Below, piece by piece: positions 33,945 to 45,650 of a DNA stretch of 64,000 nucleotides. Source of the DNA: Ehretia macrophylla (taxonomy: Eukaryota; Streptophyta; Magnoliopsida; Boraginales; Ehretiaceae); NCBI GenBank assembly GCA_037974665.1, contig CM075771.1, positions 34,270,425 through 34,334,424 on the forward strand, in the 5' to 3' direction. Under the pieces are notes generated by a model, which was given only the letters and a program-made list of their open reading frames with translations, made no database searches and was not told the origin of the DNA. A program made the position numbers and the translations under genes. Position 1 is the stretch's first letter, and every line of letters begins with the position of its first letter.

Positions 33945-36584
33945 TCATTCTTCTTAACTATACCCCTTTGCAACTAATCTGGCTTTGTAATGTTCCACTG
34001 TACCATCCGACTTTTGCTTAATCCGAAAACCCACTTACACCCAACTATATTAGTACTCATAGGTTTAGGAACCAGGATCCAAGTACCATTGTTCAACAAA
34101 GCATTATACTCACTATCCATTGCAGCATGCCATCGCTGTAATTTTGAAGCTTGGGCAAAGGTAGAAGGTCGGACTCAAGAGCATGAGAGGGCGTAAAAGG
34201 AATAGGATGTTTGGTGATAGCACTGTACACAAAATAATCAGGACGTTGTTTCACTTTACAAGTATCATCCTTCAAACGTGTAACCATAAGGTGGCGAGAG
34301 AAAATAGATGAAGATATGGCAATAGAGGGCATGACGGTAGAGTGTGATGAGGCGGCAAGGTCATCAGAAGAGGATTGTGAAGGTAAAGAAGACACGCTAG
34401 TAGTAGGATCATTACAATGATCCACGAATGAGGGGCTGGGAGAATTTGGAGTAGGTGAGTGATGTAGACGAGAAAGATATCGTGACAGTACATGTGGAGA
34501 TGAGTTGAGAGAAAGCTTTGGGAACTTTGTGGATAGCGGAGTCCCACATGGGCCTAGCCATAAATTAGCACTCACTGGTGACACACGCGGTTGAAGTGCT
34601 GTAGAATTTTGAAAAGATCGCAGAGTACTAGATGGATACAAAATCGGTGTTGTTGGTGAGCCACGTGAAGGAATAGGCGTTGTAGGCAAAGTGGATGTGG
34701 AGCTTGGTGTTTGAGGAGAAAAGTCAGCTTGCATGGAAGATGGGGATTGAGAGGAAGTGATGGAGACAATGCTGTGGGTCCCTAGAGAGGAAGTAGTGCG
34801 GTCAAAAATGGTAGGCTCACTAGGAGTATGACATGCAACAGGGCACACATCTTGGAGGATTCAAACATTAAAGTGACACCCATTTCAGTTATGTGACGTA
34901 TTTTACGCTCAGCAAGCCCATTTTGCTGGGGTGTATGAGGACAAGAAATCCTATATTGAATGCCACAAGTATCAATAATAGTCTTGAAAGTGCCTTGAGT
35001 AAGTTCACGTGCACCATCACACTGAAAACAATTTATCGAAGTGGATAATAAATTTTCAACTAAAGTTTTAAAATGCAAAAAATAGGAAGCACAATTGCTT
35101 TAATTTTTTATTGGAAATAACCATGTGAAACGGCTAAAGTCATCAATAAAGATTACAAAGAAACGAAAACTAGAACATGAGTTGGTAGGGGTAGGGCCCC
35201 ATACATCACAATGAACTAAGTCCAAGGGCCGATCACTAACTCTATTAGATAAAATAAAAGGCAGTTTATGACATTTGCCTAAAGAACAAGAATTACAAAC
35301 TTTAGCAGTAGGTAGAAAATCAGAAAACACAGCAGGTAGACCATTGTGCAAAGCAGAGATGACCGCTTTGGATGGATGACCCAAGTGATTGTGCCAAAGC
35401 TGGGAAGAGACACGTGAGACCGCTAAAGCTTGAGGTGGAGATGACGAGAAAACAGGCGAGACTGGGAGAGTGTAGAGATTTGAGTCAACGTGGCCTTTCA
35501 GGAGTGGTATCCCTGTGCGGAGGTCCTTAACAACACAAGAAACAGGAGTAAATTCAACTGAAACCTGATTATCCCTAGTGAACTGCGAAACCGAAAGTAA
35601 ATTGCGAGATAAACGTGGGACATGCAAAATATTTGGCAATAAGAGTGGACTGGATGAATGAATAAAGCGAGACGAGCCTATATTATGAATTGAAAGAGAC
35701 GTACCATCACCAATAGTGACTTTATCAGAGCCATTATATGGCTGAATTTGTTGCAGCAGAGAAGGATTGTTGACCATGTGAGAGGTAGCTCCTGAATCTG
35801 GAACCCAAGATTGAGGTGGAGTGGGCAATAGAGGTGGCTGATAGAGTTGGTGATGATGAAGACCAGCAAAATGGGAAGAAGGTGAAGTATTTGTTGGAGA
35901 AGCATACCGAAAACAGCAACGATGAGCCGCATGCCCTTGTTTTCGGCAAATCTGACACTTTCCACGATAACCTTGACCATTGCCACGATCATTGGAGGCT
36001 GATTTTGATGAGGAAGATTGTGGCACAACAGACTTGGTGGACAGTGAATTGGGTGATACATCTTTAATGGAGGTAGCATGAAATTTTGCCAGGAGGGCCA
36101 TGACCGAAGAGTTGTCAATAGAGGAATTAGTGTCATCCTCTAAAAGAAGTCTCTGCTCACTGGTAAGTAATTTGGCTCGCAATTGATTAAAAGAAGGTGG
36201 TTTTTCAAGGTTCTCAATGGAAGTAATAAATGGACAATAGGAAGAGGGTAAACCATTAAGAGCAGCAAGACCAAGTTCACTGTCAGAGATCGAGTCACCA
36301 ACAGCTGTAAGGGCATCAGAAAGAGCACGAACTTGTTGGAGAAATTCAGAAATAGAAAGATTATTTTTCTTAAGAGTCCAGAGTTGAGCGCAGAGAAGGG
36401 ATTTACGCGCCATGGATTCTTGCATGAACGGCTCCTCCAGAGATTTCCATAAAGCATGAGCACTGGAAACACCGACGGATTGATAGACTAACGAATCAGA
36501 GAGCGTGGCTGTGATACAAGATTGAACGAAACAATCAAATATTGTCCAATCGTCAAGAGAGAGAGGGGATATTCTTCGGTCCAT
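33945..36584 (-). pseudogene. RE3 gag C-terminus, protease and integrase
   Basis: A 494-codon minus-strand frame (36584-35100) carries the gag core (SCITATLSDSL, MARKSLLCAQL), a CCHC knuckle CQICRKQGHAAHRC (about 35950-35910), the protease WVPDSGATSHMV (about 35790) and the GAG-pre-integrase WHNHLGHPS...CNSC. The integrase starts at DLVHCDVWGP and is cut by a stop at 35100. It resumes in another frame (35078-34782) with QCDGARELTQG and HTPQQNGLAERKIRHI. A region from 34848 to about 34090 follows, rich in Ser, Thr and Pro, as in the Copia integrase-RT linker. Several frameshifts make it non-functional. Confidence 0.88.
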
Positions 36585-37797
36585 CTACATCATTTAGATG
36601 ATCTTGACCCCCCATTTTTATAGGTTAATCTCAGCCGCTGATTTCACTTTAATTTTTTTTAAATGAATAATTATTATACGTAATGACCATCTTACCCTTT
36701 ATTAATTAAATAAACGTAGAACCCACAAATTTTTAAAAATTAGTCAAATTCTTACTTGATCATGTCTCATCAGTCTTTTTATAATCATAAAAGTAATCTT
36801 TAAATTTCACAAATTATATTTTCCTCCCTCCTTCATCTAAAAAAATCTATTGAGTTGTCTACCTTCACAACACCATGATTCCGCTATTTTCGAACCAACA
36901 AAGCTTTTTACAAAAATCCATTGAATTCCTAGATGTATAGAAATAGTACAAACATTTTATAATCTGGATATGATATTTAGTAATTTGGATAGTATATGTG
37001 GTAATCTAGTATTAAGAAACCATAATTCCTATTTACGGTTTCTTAACACTAGATTACTACATATACTATCCAAATTACTGAATATACTATCTAGATTATA
37101 ACATGTTTGTACTATTTCTATATATTTAGAAATTCTTTATTTTAGTTTGACTTAAACAAATTCCCTAGATTTAGTAAATATCATATTTTGAGGAATTCTA
37201 ATTTACTATTACTCCAACAACTTCTTTATTTAAAAAATATATATATATATATATATATAAATTATTTTAGGTACAATTTTTATAATCATACATATAATTT
37301 TCCTATAAATACTTATGACATTGTGCTTTAATTAATAAGTATATTCAACTTTATTGTATGTCAAGTCTACGACATTATATATAAATATATCAATGGGAGA
37401 AGAAAATATTTCACGATATTACATTCATCAGAGGTGGACAGCTCAATAGATTTTTTTTGTAAAAAGCTTTGTTGGTTTGAAAATGACGAAATCATGGTGC
37501 TTTGAAGGTGGACAGCTCAATAGATTTTTTTAGATGAGGAAGGGAGGAAAGTATAATTTTGTGAAATTTAAAGTTTACTTTTATGATTATATAAAGACTG
37601 AAACCATGACCAAGTAAAAATTTGACTAATTTTTAAAAATATGTAGGTTCCGCCTTTATTTAATTAATAAAGGGTAAGATGGTCATTACGTGTAATGATT
37701 ATTACTTTTTTTTAATGTAAGGTGAAATCAGCGGCTGAGATTAACCCATAAAAATGGGTGGTCAAGATCATCTACATCAGAAATGATGTAGATGGAC
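36579..37797. mobile_element. Foldback DNA transposon (long-TIR MITE) inside RE3 gag
   Basis: This 1.2-kb insertion interrupts RE3 gag between SRKI-type sequence (about 37805) and the ISPLSLDDW continuation (about 36570). Its ends are inverted repeats of roughly 350 bp: GTCCATCTACATCATTT at the left matches the complement at 37781-37797, and homology continues through GATCTTGACC, CTCAGCCGCTGATTTCAC and CCAACAAAGCTTTTTACA to about 36922 and 37440. The right end keeps an extra small hairpin (ATCTACATCA...TGATGTAGAT). Candidate target duplications (CGAAAAATT / CGAAGAATA on the minus strand) are imperfect. No transposase is encoded, so the element is non-autonomous. Confidence 0.8.
36923..37135. 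repeat. Internal 213-bp palindrome within the foldback
   Basis: The arms 36923-37022 and 37035-37135 are near-perfect reverse complements (shared words TATAGAAATAGTACAAACAT, AGTAATTTGGATAGTATATG), with a loop of about 12 bases at 37023-37034. The palindrome is independent of the terminal repeats and may be a second MITE nested in the first. Confidence 0.85.
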
Positions 37798-37800
37798 TGA

Positions 37801-38072
37801 ATAATTTTTCGAGATAGAGTAGTTTTGTCAGAGGAAGAGGAAGCAGTGTCTGGTTTGGTTGCGTCAAGAGAAAGAGTAGTTTTGTTAGAAGAAGAGGAAG
37901 CAGTGTCTGATTTGGTTGGAGGTGGAATCGAGCCATCTATGTACCCAAGAAGCCGATTGAAGCGAAAGAAATTAAGTATTTGAGTTTTCCAAGTTAGAAA
38001 GTTGGTATGATCCAGCAACACAGTAACATAGATTTTAACGTTGGACGTCGGTAACGGGGAGACGGAAGCCAT
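37801..38072 (-). pseudogene. RE3 gag N-terminus, separated from the rest by the foldback
   Basis: The minus-strand frame from the ATG at 38072 (MASVSPLPTSN) reads VLLDHTNFLTWKTQILNFFR, the usual UBN2-type Copia gag opening (LxxxNFLxWKxQ). It then reads GYIDGSIPPP and a short duplicated block of SDTASSSSNKTTLS type. An upstream in-frame ATG exists at 38099, but the start at 38072 fits the family better. The frame runs into the foldback at about 37800. The remainder of gag begins at about 36575. Confidence 0.8.
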
Positions 38073-38190
38073 AGGAAAGGAGAAAAGAAAAGCTGACAAA
38101 GAGAGATGGCGTGTTGTGAGCGGAGAGGTTTGTTTAGCTTTGTGTTTTAGTGTAGGACGGTGACGTAAGTCTTGTTAACTTCTGATACCA

Positions 38191-38355
38191 TGTAAGTATA
38201 GTAGATTATATTGCACACAGAGAGGTTTACATCATGACACTATTTATAATACAGTAAGTTGCAGCAACAACTAAGATAAGGATGGAAGATAATTATAAGC
38301 TCTAGAATTACAACAGGTTAGCTATACGAAATAGATTTGAAGTTATCTTCTATCA
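38191..38355 (-). repeat. RE3 right LTR
   Basis: 165 bp matching 32466-32630, followed by GTAAT (target duplication with one mismatch). Confidence 0.95.
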
Positions 38356-39101
38356 GTAATAATTAGTGCTAGCTCGATTCTCTCATAGATAAAATGTTTT
38401 ATCTTTGTACATACTTGTCACATATTCTTTGACATGACATGTATGAATCCTTTCTCTCCTACTTTTCAATTGAATATTCTTTTCTTTTTAACTCACCAAC
38501 TAGGTCACATCTTATATTATTAGGAGAGGCAACCATTAGGTGCATTCGAATCCATAGTGACACAAGCCTATGAGCGAATTTAAGTGTGTATTTTGTGGAG
38601 GCTTTCAACTCCACTAATTTAAATTATTTAACTCCAGCAACATTATTACTTTTAATCGAAGAACCACTTAATTTTATTAATAAAATATTTTATATTTGTC
38701 TCCACCCATGCAACATATAAGTTTTGCATTATTACTCAAAAAATTTGTAGAGTCCAGCCCAAGTGGTTAAGGGTCTTTAGATTAGGTTGCACGAGAAGCG
38801 CTTTGTGATGTTTTAAAAAAAATAAACAAATAAAAGATGAAGTTGTACCCTCGTAGAATACACACGTTGATCTCATTAAAACTTGGCATCGTATCATCTA
38901 TATATGGTTAGAGATTTTTTTTTTTTTTTTTTTTTGTCGTATACGGCTTAGAGATTGAGGCAATTGAAATTTGTGGAAAGCTGGCGTGTATGTCAACAGT
39001 AATTTACGCATTATGTGAAAAGTATTAATGAATAGTATTGTTTAAATAGTAGGCTGGCAAGTACTATACAAATAGTAAATACATAGCAATTATATTTATT
39101 T

Positions 39102-39109
39102 TATAAATA
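39102..39109 (+). promoter_or_regulatory. Candidate TATA box of CYP-B
   Basis: TATAAATA lies 101 bp before the first codon of the CYP-B open frame and aligns with TATAAACA upstream of CYP-A. Confidence 0.45.
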
Positions 39110-39202
39110 GACCTTCATTTTATTTAACATATAAAATAAAATCAATAGGATTGCCTCTAATTTTTTTTATATTATAATATTTTGTAAGAGTTAAGTCATT
39201 CA

Positions 39203-41213
39203 GTGAGTTTTTTAAGAGTTTCTCTTTTGCTTATTCTCCTCTTTGCTCTCCCTTTAATCATCGTCTTCATTATTCCAAGATACAAAACAATCGAAAAAAC
39301 TCTTCATCCACCTGGTCCTCCAAGGCTCCCATTTATAGGCAACTTGCATCAATTTGACACCAACAACACTCATGTGTACCTATGGAGACTTTCAAAAAGA
39401 TACGGTCCAATCTTGTTCATGAAGCTTGGTTCTGTGCCAACACTTGTGATTTCTTCAGCAAGATTGGCCAAAGAGGTCATGAAAACAAACGATGCTATAT
39501 TTGCTAGCAGGCCAACCCTTAAAGGCCAGCAAAAGTTATCCTACAATGGTTCAGATATGGCCTTTTCACCTCTAAACGATTATCTAAAAGAGATGAGAAA
39601 AATTTGTGTTGTTCATCTCTTTAGCCTTAAACAATCACAATCCTTTCGTCCTATTCGCGAAGATGAGGTCTTGCGTGTGGTAGGAAGGATATCGTCTCTT
39701 GCTTCTTCAGCTCACGTTATTAACTTGAGCGAGATTATGATGTCTCTAGCAAGCAGCGTCATCTGTAGAGTGGCTTTTGGCAAGAGGTATTGTCAAAAAC
39801 TTTAAACTGTTAGAAAGAATTTATTATTATTATTATTATTATTCATTGGCTCACGCCCCCGCATGTCTTGGCGGAATTCATTTTTTAGATTTACAAATAG
39901 ACAGACTTGAACTTATAATCTTTTGGTATCTAAGTTTTGATATCATATTAAGTTAATACTTCATTCAAAATTATAAATTGTTACGGAGGAGTTTATTATT
40001 ATTATTATTTGCTGTTTTCAACCCAGGTATGATGAGGAAGGATCTGAAAGCAGAAAGTTTGATGAACTTCTACATGAAACTCAGGCCATGTTTGCAAGCT
40101 TCTTTATCTCTGATTATTTTCCTTCATTGGGGTGGATAGATAAGCTCACTGGCATGATTTCGCGACTTGAAAAGAAATTGAAGGAGTTGGATTCATTCTA
40201 CCAAGAACTCAAAGAGGAGCATTTAAGACCAAATATGCCACAATCAATGAAAGGAGACATTATTGATATCTTGCTCCATTTGAGTCGAGAACAATCATCT
40301 TCATCACTTCACCTCACTTTGGACCACATCAAAGCAGTACTCATGGTAAGTTGATTATCAGCCTTTAGATGACTATCTGGTTTTTTTTTTTTTTTATGTA
40401 TTCAGTAGAAAATTTTTCTTACTAACAATTTGTAACGAGCCTACTGTTGAATTCAGTAAATAAATGAAATAAAACACGATGTCTCTTAAATTTTAAATTT
40501 TAGCTGAAGTAATCAATTATTTTGGTCACATCCTCTTTGGGAATAGATGACTTCATTGCAGTTACTGTATAAGATAAATTTGACTTTTACATGCTTCATC
40601 ATAGAATATTATTGTTGCTGGAACGGACACAAGTGCAGCAGCAACGGTTTGGGCTATGACAGCCTTGATGAAGAAACCTAAAGTAATGAAAAAAGTTCAA
40701 GCAGAAATCAGAGGTTTAGTTGGAAAGAAAAGCGTAGTTGATGAAGATGATATTCAGAAGCTTCCGTACCTCAAGGCAATCGTAAAGGAGACTTTGAGAT
40801 TGTATCCGCCAGCTCCTCTCTTGGTGCCAAGGGAAACAATGGAAAGGTGCATCCTAGACGGATATGAAATTCAACCTAAAACTTTAGTTTTCGTTAATGC
40901 ATGGTCAATTGGAAGAGATTCAGATTACTGGAAAAACCCTGATGAATTTTTGCCTGAGAGGTTTTTGAACAGTACGATTGATTTCAAAGGACAAGATTTT
41001 GGATTCATTCCATTTGGATCAGGTAGAAGGATATGCCCTGGATTTTCCATGGGAGTTGCAATAGTGGAGCTTGTACTTGCTAATTTTCTGTACTCGTTTG
41101 ATTGGGAATTGCCTCCTGGAATGGAAAAAAATAATATTGACACCAATTGTTTGACCGGAATTACCATGCACAAGAAGAATCCCCTTTGCCTTGTAGCAAA
41201 AAGCTTTGTATAA
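39203..41213 (+). CDS. CYP-B: CYP71-clan cytochrome P450, full length but lacking an ATG start
   Basis: Three exons (39203-39786, 40027-40345, 40605-41213) join in frame to 503 codons plus TAA, the usual length for the family. In order: N-terminal hydrophobic anchor (about residues 1-23), hinge HPPGPPRLPFIGN, C-helix region EMRKICVVHLF, I-helix AGTDTS (306-311), ExxR in KETLR (E363, R366), PERF (418-421) and heme loop FGSGRRICPG with Cys445. All catalytic residues are present. The second intron has the position typical of A-type P450s, just before the I helix; the first is extra. The frame opens with GTG (39203) after a TAA at 39185 and no in-frame ATG precedes the anchor. CYP-A has an ATG four codons into the matching anchor. 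The product would be an ER monooxygenase of specialised metabolism; the substrate is unknown. Either it lost its start recently or initiation is unconventional. Confidence 0.85.
39787..40026 (+). other. CYP-B intron 1
   Basis: This phase-2 GT-AG intron of 240 bp separates GK from RYDEEG. It contains a single copy of the unit found twice in CYP-A intron 1. The unit is flanked by near-direct repeats (TTAGAAAGAATTTATTATTA at about 39809 and TTACGGAGGAGTTTATTATT at about 39980), as if inserted into an older sequence. Confidence 0.75.
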
Positions 41214-41417
41214 AATAGTCGTCATCTTTATATAAATAACCTTATTGAATGTAAGATTACTCTTTGATCATATCATTTGTCATTTCCAAAGTAGATTAAT
41301 TGAAGATACATTTGAATATTGTGAACTGATGAATTTAGTCAATATGTATCTAGCCAAATGTCTTGTAGTTTTTTTAGATCCATATTTATAGATCTAATAC
41401 ATCCCACTATTAGCATA

Positions 41418-41423
41418 AATAAA
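41418..41423 (+). terminator. Candidate polyadenylation signal of CYP-B
   Basis: AATAAA lies 205 bp after the stop codon. Plant signals are loose, so this is only a positional candidate. Confidence 0.3.
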
Positions 41424-41770
41424 TGTAGTATCATGGTATTTTGACGAGTGAAAAAAGTAAAATGAAGAAAAATACGAAGAACAAAAAAAAGAGTGCATCT
41501 TGTAAAAGGTTGCCGTCTCTATCTTTTAAAATTTATTCTTGTAAGAAACATATATATTCTACTAGTTGTAAGTTTATTTTTTCTTTTACTTGTAAGTGGT
41601 CACTTCATTGAGTAATTGACTGGCTAATTCTTGATAGCCATTTGCGACAAATTTGGACCATGCATATGAGGTATCAGCATATCACTGTGAAATGAAAATT
41701 TTCCGCATAAAAACAGAAGGAGATGTCGTGGGCAGATTCAAATCCTCATCTCTTTTATAGATTGATGGTT

Positions 41771-41832
41771 TCAGCTAAAGAATATTTCTGATCATTCTAG
41801 AGACCTTATCTTCGCGAATTGGACGAAAAGAT
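41771..41832 (-). pseudogene. CYP-E exon 1, copy 2: piece beyond the RE0 insertion
   Basis: The minus strand reads SFRPIREDKVSRMIRNI, which continues the P450 exon broken off at 63331 (KRVQ...). The same block in CYP-B is SFRPIREDEVLRVV. Between the two parts lies RE0 copy 2 (21.5 kb with its nested guests), flanked by AAGAT on both sides. The fragment ends at about 41771, where segment B begins, so the rest of exon 1 and the heme-binding exon are gone. Confidence 0.85.
41828..41832. repeat. Target-site duplication of RE0 (AAGAT), left copy
   Basis: AAGAT before the RE0 start recurs at 63331-63335 and, in copy 1, at 11706-11710. Confidence 0.92.
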
Positions 41833-43210
41833 TGTTAGAAATTGATTTAATGAATGAAAGATCAAGAGACGAACAGAACAATAATAATAATAATAATAAA
41901 AATAAAATAAAATAAAAACTCGAAATATTATAAAAATTCTAGAAATTACAAATGCAAACTAGGAGACCAAGGCTTGAGTTAGACTCAATGTCCTTGAAGC
42001 TTTTTATGTTTAGTCTTTAGATGCTAAACGTCTCTTTGATACAAAGCTCTTAAAATACAATGGGCTAACTTCTCATAATAATTGCACTTCAAATCACGAG
42101 ATCTTTGGAACCAATAAAGATTGAACTCTCTCAAAACTATGTGAAATATGCAATGTTTTCTTTTGAAAAATTGATATCTCGAAATTTTCCAGGCCCTGGC
42201 AATTTGGATCACATGCTGACCAACTTAATCATTCTAATGAATTGCTATTAAATCCCTCTAATGAATTGCCATAAAGCCACGTAACAGCCATCAACATTTT
42301 AGCCATAATTACAATCACGGGCAATCACTTGAATTCTTGCAACGTTACTTTGAAACCTTGCAACGTCTCTTTCAATTCTTGCAACGTTTTAGCAGAGAAA
42401 TAAATGAGATTACTTCACAATATTTCTGATCAGGGAAAATTCCACATTTAGTCTTTATTATTTCTTTTGAGTTTCAGTTTAATCTTTATTATTTAAAAAA
42501 TCTCAATTTTATTATTATTATTTTTTCAAAAGTTTCAATTTTATATATATTGTTTACTTTTTTTTAATTTCATCCCTATTGTTTATCAAAAGTTTCCATT
42601 TCGTCGCTATTATTTTAAAAAAGTTTCAATTTTGTCTTTATTATTTTCTTAAAGTTTCAAATTCGTCCCTATTATTCAATGACTAAATTGAAATTTTAAG
42701 AGATAGTAGGGACGGATTTGATTTTTTTTTAGAAAATAATAGGAGCTAAATTGATTAATTTTGAACAATAGGGACCGATTTAAAACTTTTAAAAAATAAT
42801 AACAACGAAATTGAGATTTTTTGAAAATAATAGAGACAAAATTGAGACTTTTTAAAAAATAATGGGAACGAAATTGGGATATTTTAAAAAATCGGGACCA
42901 AACTAAAACTAAAAGAAAACAATAGGGACTAAATGAGACATTTTTCCTTCTGATAATTAATTAACTTCATATAAAAAATATTGAAGAAAAATAAAGCCAA
43001 GCCCGAACCCATGTCTATGAACCGAGTCGTACCGGGACATGCGCATAATGGTTCAGATCAAACCCAATGGAAGGTAGGTCATCCCATTGTATACATAGTG
43101 TCTCTTGGGCCCAAACCCAAATCTCAAACTTGGAATATATAAATTGATCTTAATGGCTTTATTTTTTCCTTTTAACCTCAAATTTCTCATTCATCACTCA
43201 TTTCCTAACA
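41833..43210 (-). repeat. RE0 copy 2 left LTR (with MITE inside)
   Basis: 1,378 bp including the MITE at 42431-42947; without it, about 0.86 kb, as in the other RE0 LTRs. Confidence 0.85.
42431..42947. mobile_element. MITE in the RE0 left LTR
   Basis: This AT-rich insertion of about 517 bp has inverted ends (GGGAAAATTCCACATTTAGTC at left; the complement AAAAATGTCTCATTTAGTCC at right). Inside are repeated words of the AATAGGGACGAAATTGAGA type facing their complements, so the whole unit folds back. TTCTGAT flanks it on both sides (42424-42430, 42948-42954). The other RE0 LTRs lack it (for example 11440-11455). Confidence 0.75.
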
Positions 43211-45650
43211 ATCCCCCACATAAATGAAAATCAGCTAGTTAGAATATAAAAATATATATATGCAGACTTGAGAGAGAGTTCGATAGACAAGATACTACAT
43301 CAGGATAGGTAGCTTTAGGCCTTGAACCTTCCTTAGTTAAAACTATCGGATTTACTCGCTAACCAGTGAACGCGATGTCTTGAACTGTTCAACTTTTACG
43401 TAAACTAAGACAATGGAGTCCACACAGTATCCCTCTGGACATTGTTTAAGTTCTCACTGTTGTGTTCATTTCGGCCTTAAACAACTCCCGAATTCATGAG
43501 TACTCTAAATAATTCAGCCTTAGAAATTCTCATAGGATCGACTCACTCCCTACTCACATATGTGATCACTTATCAAGAGTATCCTGTAATACCCCCACTT
43601 TGATTCTCAAAATATAAGTATCATTAAAACCATAGCTTAACCTACACCACATACAAGTTGCATTGTTTGCTCGTCATAGGAATAGGAGGTAGTGATACCC
43701 CCTACAGTGCTCCCACTAAGTTGTACATAATTCAGTTTTTCCCTTTAAACATAGATCCAAGGATCTTCTGTCAACAAGGTAGGGTTTACCATTATGACGA
43801 CTCTTTAAAAATAAGCTTAAGACTCATTCCCCTCGACGATTTATAGACTTCTTCTCTATTTAATCATTTTGTTAGTGGATCCACAATGTTATCTTTCGAC
43901 TTTATATAGTCAATCAAGATAACCCCATTAGAGAGCAATTGTCTAATAGTATTATCTCCATGACGAATATGTCTAGAATTATCGTTTTATATACTATTAT
44001 GTGCTCTTCTAATCGCCGATTGACTATCTCAGTATATGTAGATAGTTGACACAGGTTTTGGCCAATTTCGAATATCCTCTAAGAACTGTCGAAGTCTATC
44101 AGATTCTACAATGAATTTGGCAACAACACATTGTTAGCTTAGAAAATCCCTAGAAATAGTTGCACTTCCCATAGTAAAGACATATCCACTCGTAAATTAT
44201 AAGTCTTCCAAATATGATATCCAATTAATATCACTGTATCCCATCTGAGACAGTTGGATACCTCGTATAATGCAACCCATAGTTCTAAGTATATCTCAAA
44301 TACCACATAACTCTTATCATAGCTTTCAACATAAGCTATATTGGGTCTCATGCAATTCATGATATTCATTGGACTACCCAAAAACACAAAGACTCCAAGT
44401 GAAATATTCCTTTACCAATAAATATATATGCGTCAAGTTTTTCTCCAAAATTTTAAAATTAACACTAGATGGAAACGAACATCAGAAATAACCTCAACAA
44501 GATTATCTACCTCAGTGACATTTGCCTATCCACATCCAAGTTTGTCACTGAAATACTAGTTCCCACCGAACTTCTTGTAGTTTTCCTTGTGATTTTGGCA
44601 AAAAAAGACCACTTTTGCTTGATTGACCATAAGGATTATCAACCAATATTTCAGAGATGTGGTTATCTCCATCAATATCCTTTAAGAATATAATTCTTAT
44701 ACTAAAGGTCAGAATACTTCGATGCTTCAATTGCAGTCACAACTTGACTGTTTGGATTATTACCTAACTTTTGTGTATCCATTTCCAAGAACCTTACAAG
44801 GTTCGGTGTGGTCAGGTCGGCCAGCATTTTCTATTGCCACTTCTCAAGTCTTTCCCGTTGAAACTTTCAAGTCTCTCACCATATCCAACAGGAGTCGATG
44901 CAACAAACACGCTAGCCGAAGCAATGGCCACAATCGATCTCAATTGAACATTTTCATTCTCGAATCCACCTCCAGTCAAGATTATAGTTTGTTCATTAGA
45001 TTCAAAGTTCATGTTTTCAGTCTGAGTAGTTATTGTAAAGAGTTTATTTTCCTTTTTATTAAGTCAAAGGTTCAAAAAGCTGCACTTTTAAAGAACAAGA
45101 TTAAAAATGCAAGAAGAGATATTTGTCTAACAAAAGTACTGCTAATATCTTAATAGAAAATATATTACCAAAATTAATAAGATCTAGATGCATATATTAT
45201 CATGCAAATAAGAACCAGAATAGTATCTTCAGAAATTATCTAAACAACACGTTCTCAAAATTTATAACACACTAGCTTAGCATATTATATTATTAAAATA
45301 ACATAACAGCTTATCTTACCACCCAAATTGACAAACTATAGAAAGACTTCTAATAGCATATGTTATTATATAACCAGAAAGTCAGGAACCTTACATGCAC
45401 GCATAGCAATTGTACTATAATGATTTACAAATTATATTAACACTATATACTATTACAAACCTTAACGGCCAATGCATAGAATATATTATTATATACCAAT
45501 GCAATAATCAAAATGATAACCAATAAGAATGCTAGCACCTTAAGATTTCAGAATGGAAATGAATTAAAAAGCCTTAAGATGTTATTAGATCGAAATTGAT
45601 ACGACATGCAAGTGTAATATTGAAGAAACATGTAAATGGTAAATAACTCG
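43211..45650 (-). pseudogene. RE0 copy 2 internal region: joined gag and RNase H remnants
   Basis: Positions 43629-45445 repeat window positions 1-1824. On the minus strand gag remains lie at about 45040-44740 (GERLESFNGKDL) and RNase H remains at about 44388-43820 (NCMRPNIAY, TIRQLLSNGV). Only a few hundred bases separate them, so integrase and the RT core were deleted before the locus was duplicated. From 43211 to 43628 there is 3' untranslated sequence of the element. 45446-45650 contains the unoccupied RE1 target (TTACA). Confidence 0.65.

Larger units (their letters stand above)
32466..38355 (-). mobile_element. RE3: Ale/Retrofit-type Ty1/Copia retrotransposon
   Basis: RE3 is 5,890 bp, with very short LTRs of 165 bp each (32466-32630 and 38191-38355) that differ at about eight positions. 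It has a minus-strand gag-pol, a primer site beside the right LTR (complement TGGTATCAGA, 38181-38190) and a C-rich polypurine complement at 32631-32641. The RT and RNase H sequence ([31 protein letters not shown]) fits the Ale/Retrofit group. A 1.2-kb foldback is inserted in gag. RE3 lies upstream of CYP-B and is missing from segment A, so it arrived after the duplication. Confidence 0.92.
29888..41768. repeat. Segmental duplicate B (partner 14354-25930)
   Basis: Segment B aligns with A over 29888-31920 and 38365-41768. The part between is private to B: about 0.5 kb of unassigned AT-rich DNA (31930-32465) plus RE3. The homology ends beside the CYP-E fragment at 41771. Confidence 0.85.

Noticed and set aside
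38755-38820. tRNA-like A box (AGCCCAAGTGGTTAAGG) suggesting a tRNA gene or SINE upstream of CYP-B
   Set aside because: I could not find a matching B box, cloverleaf pairing or a SINE tail, so there is not enough to support either.
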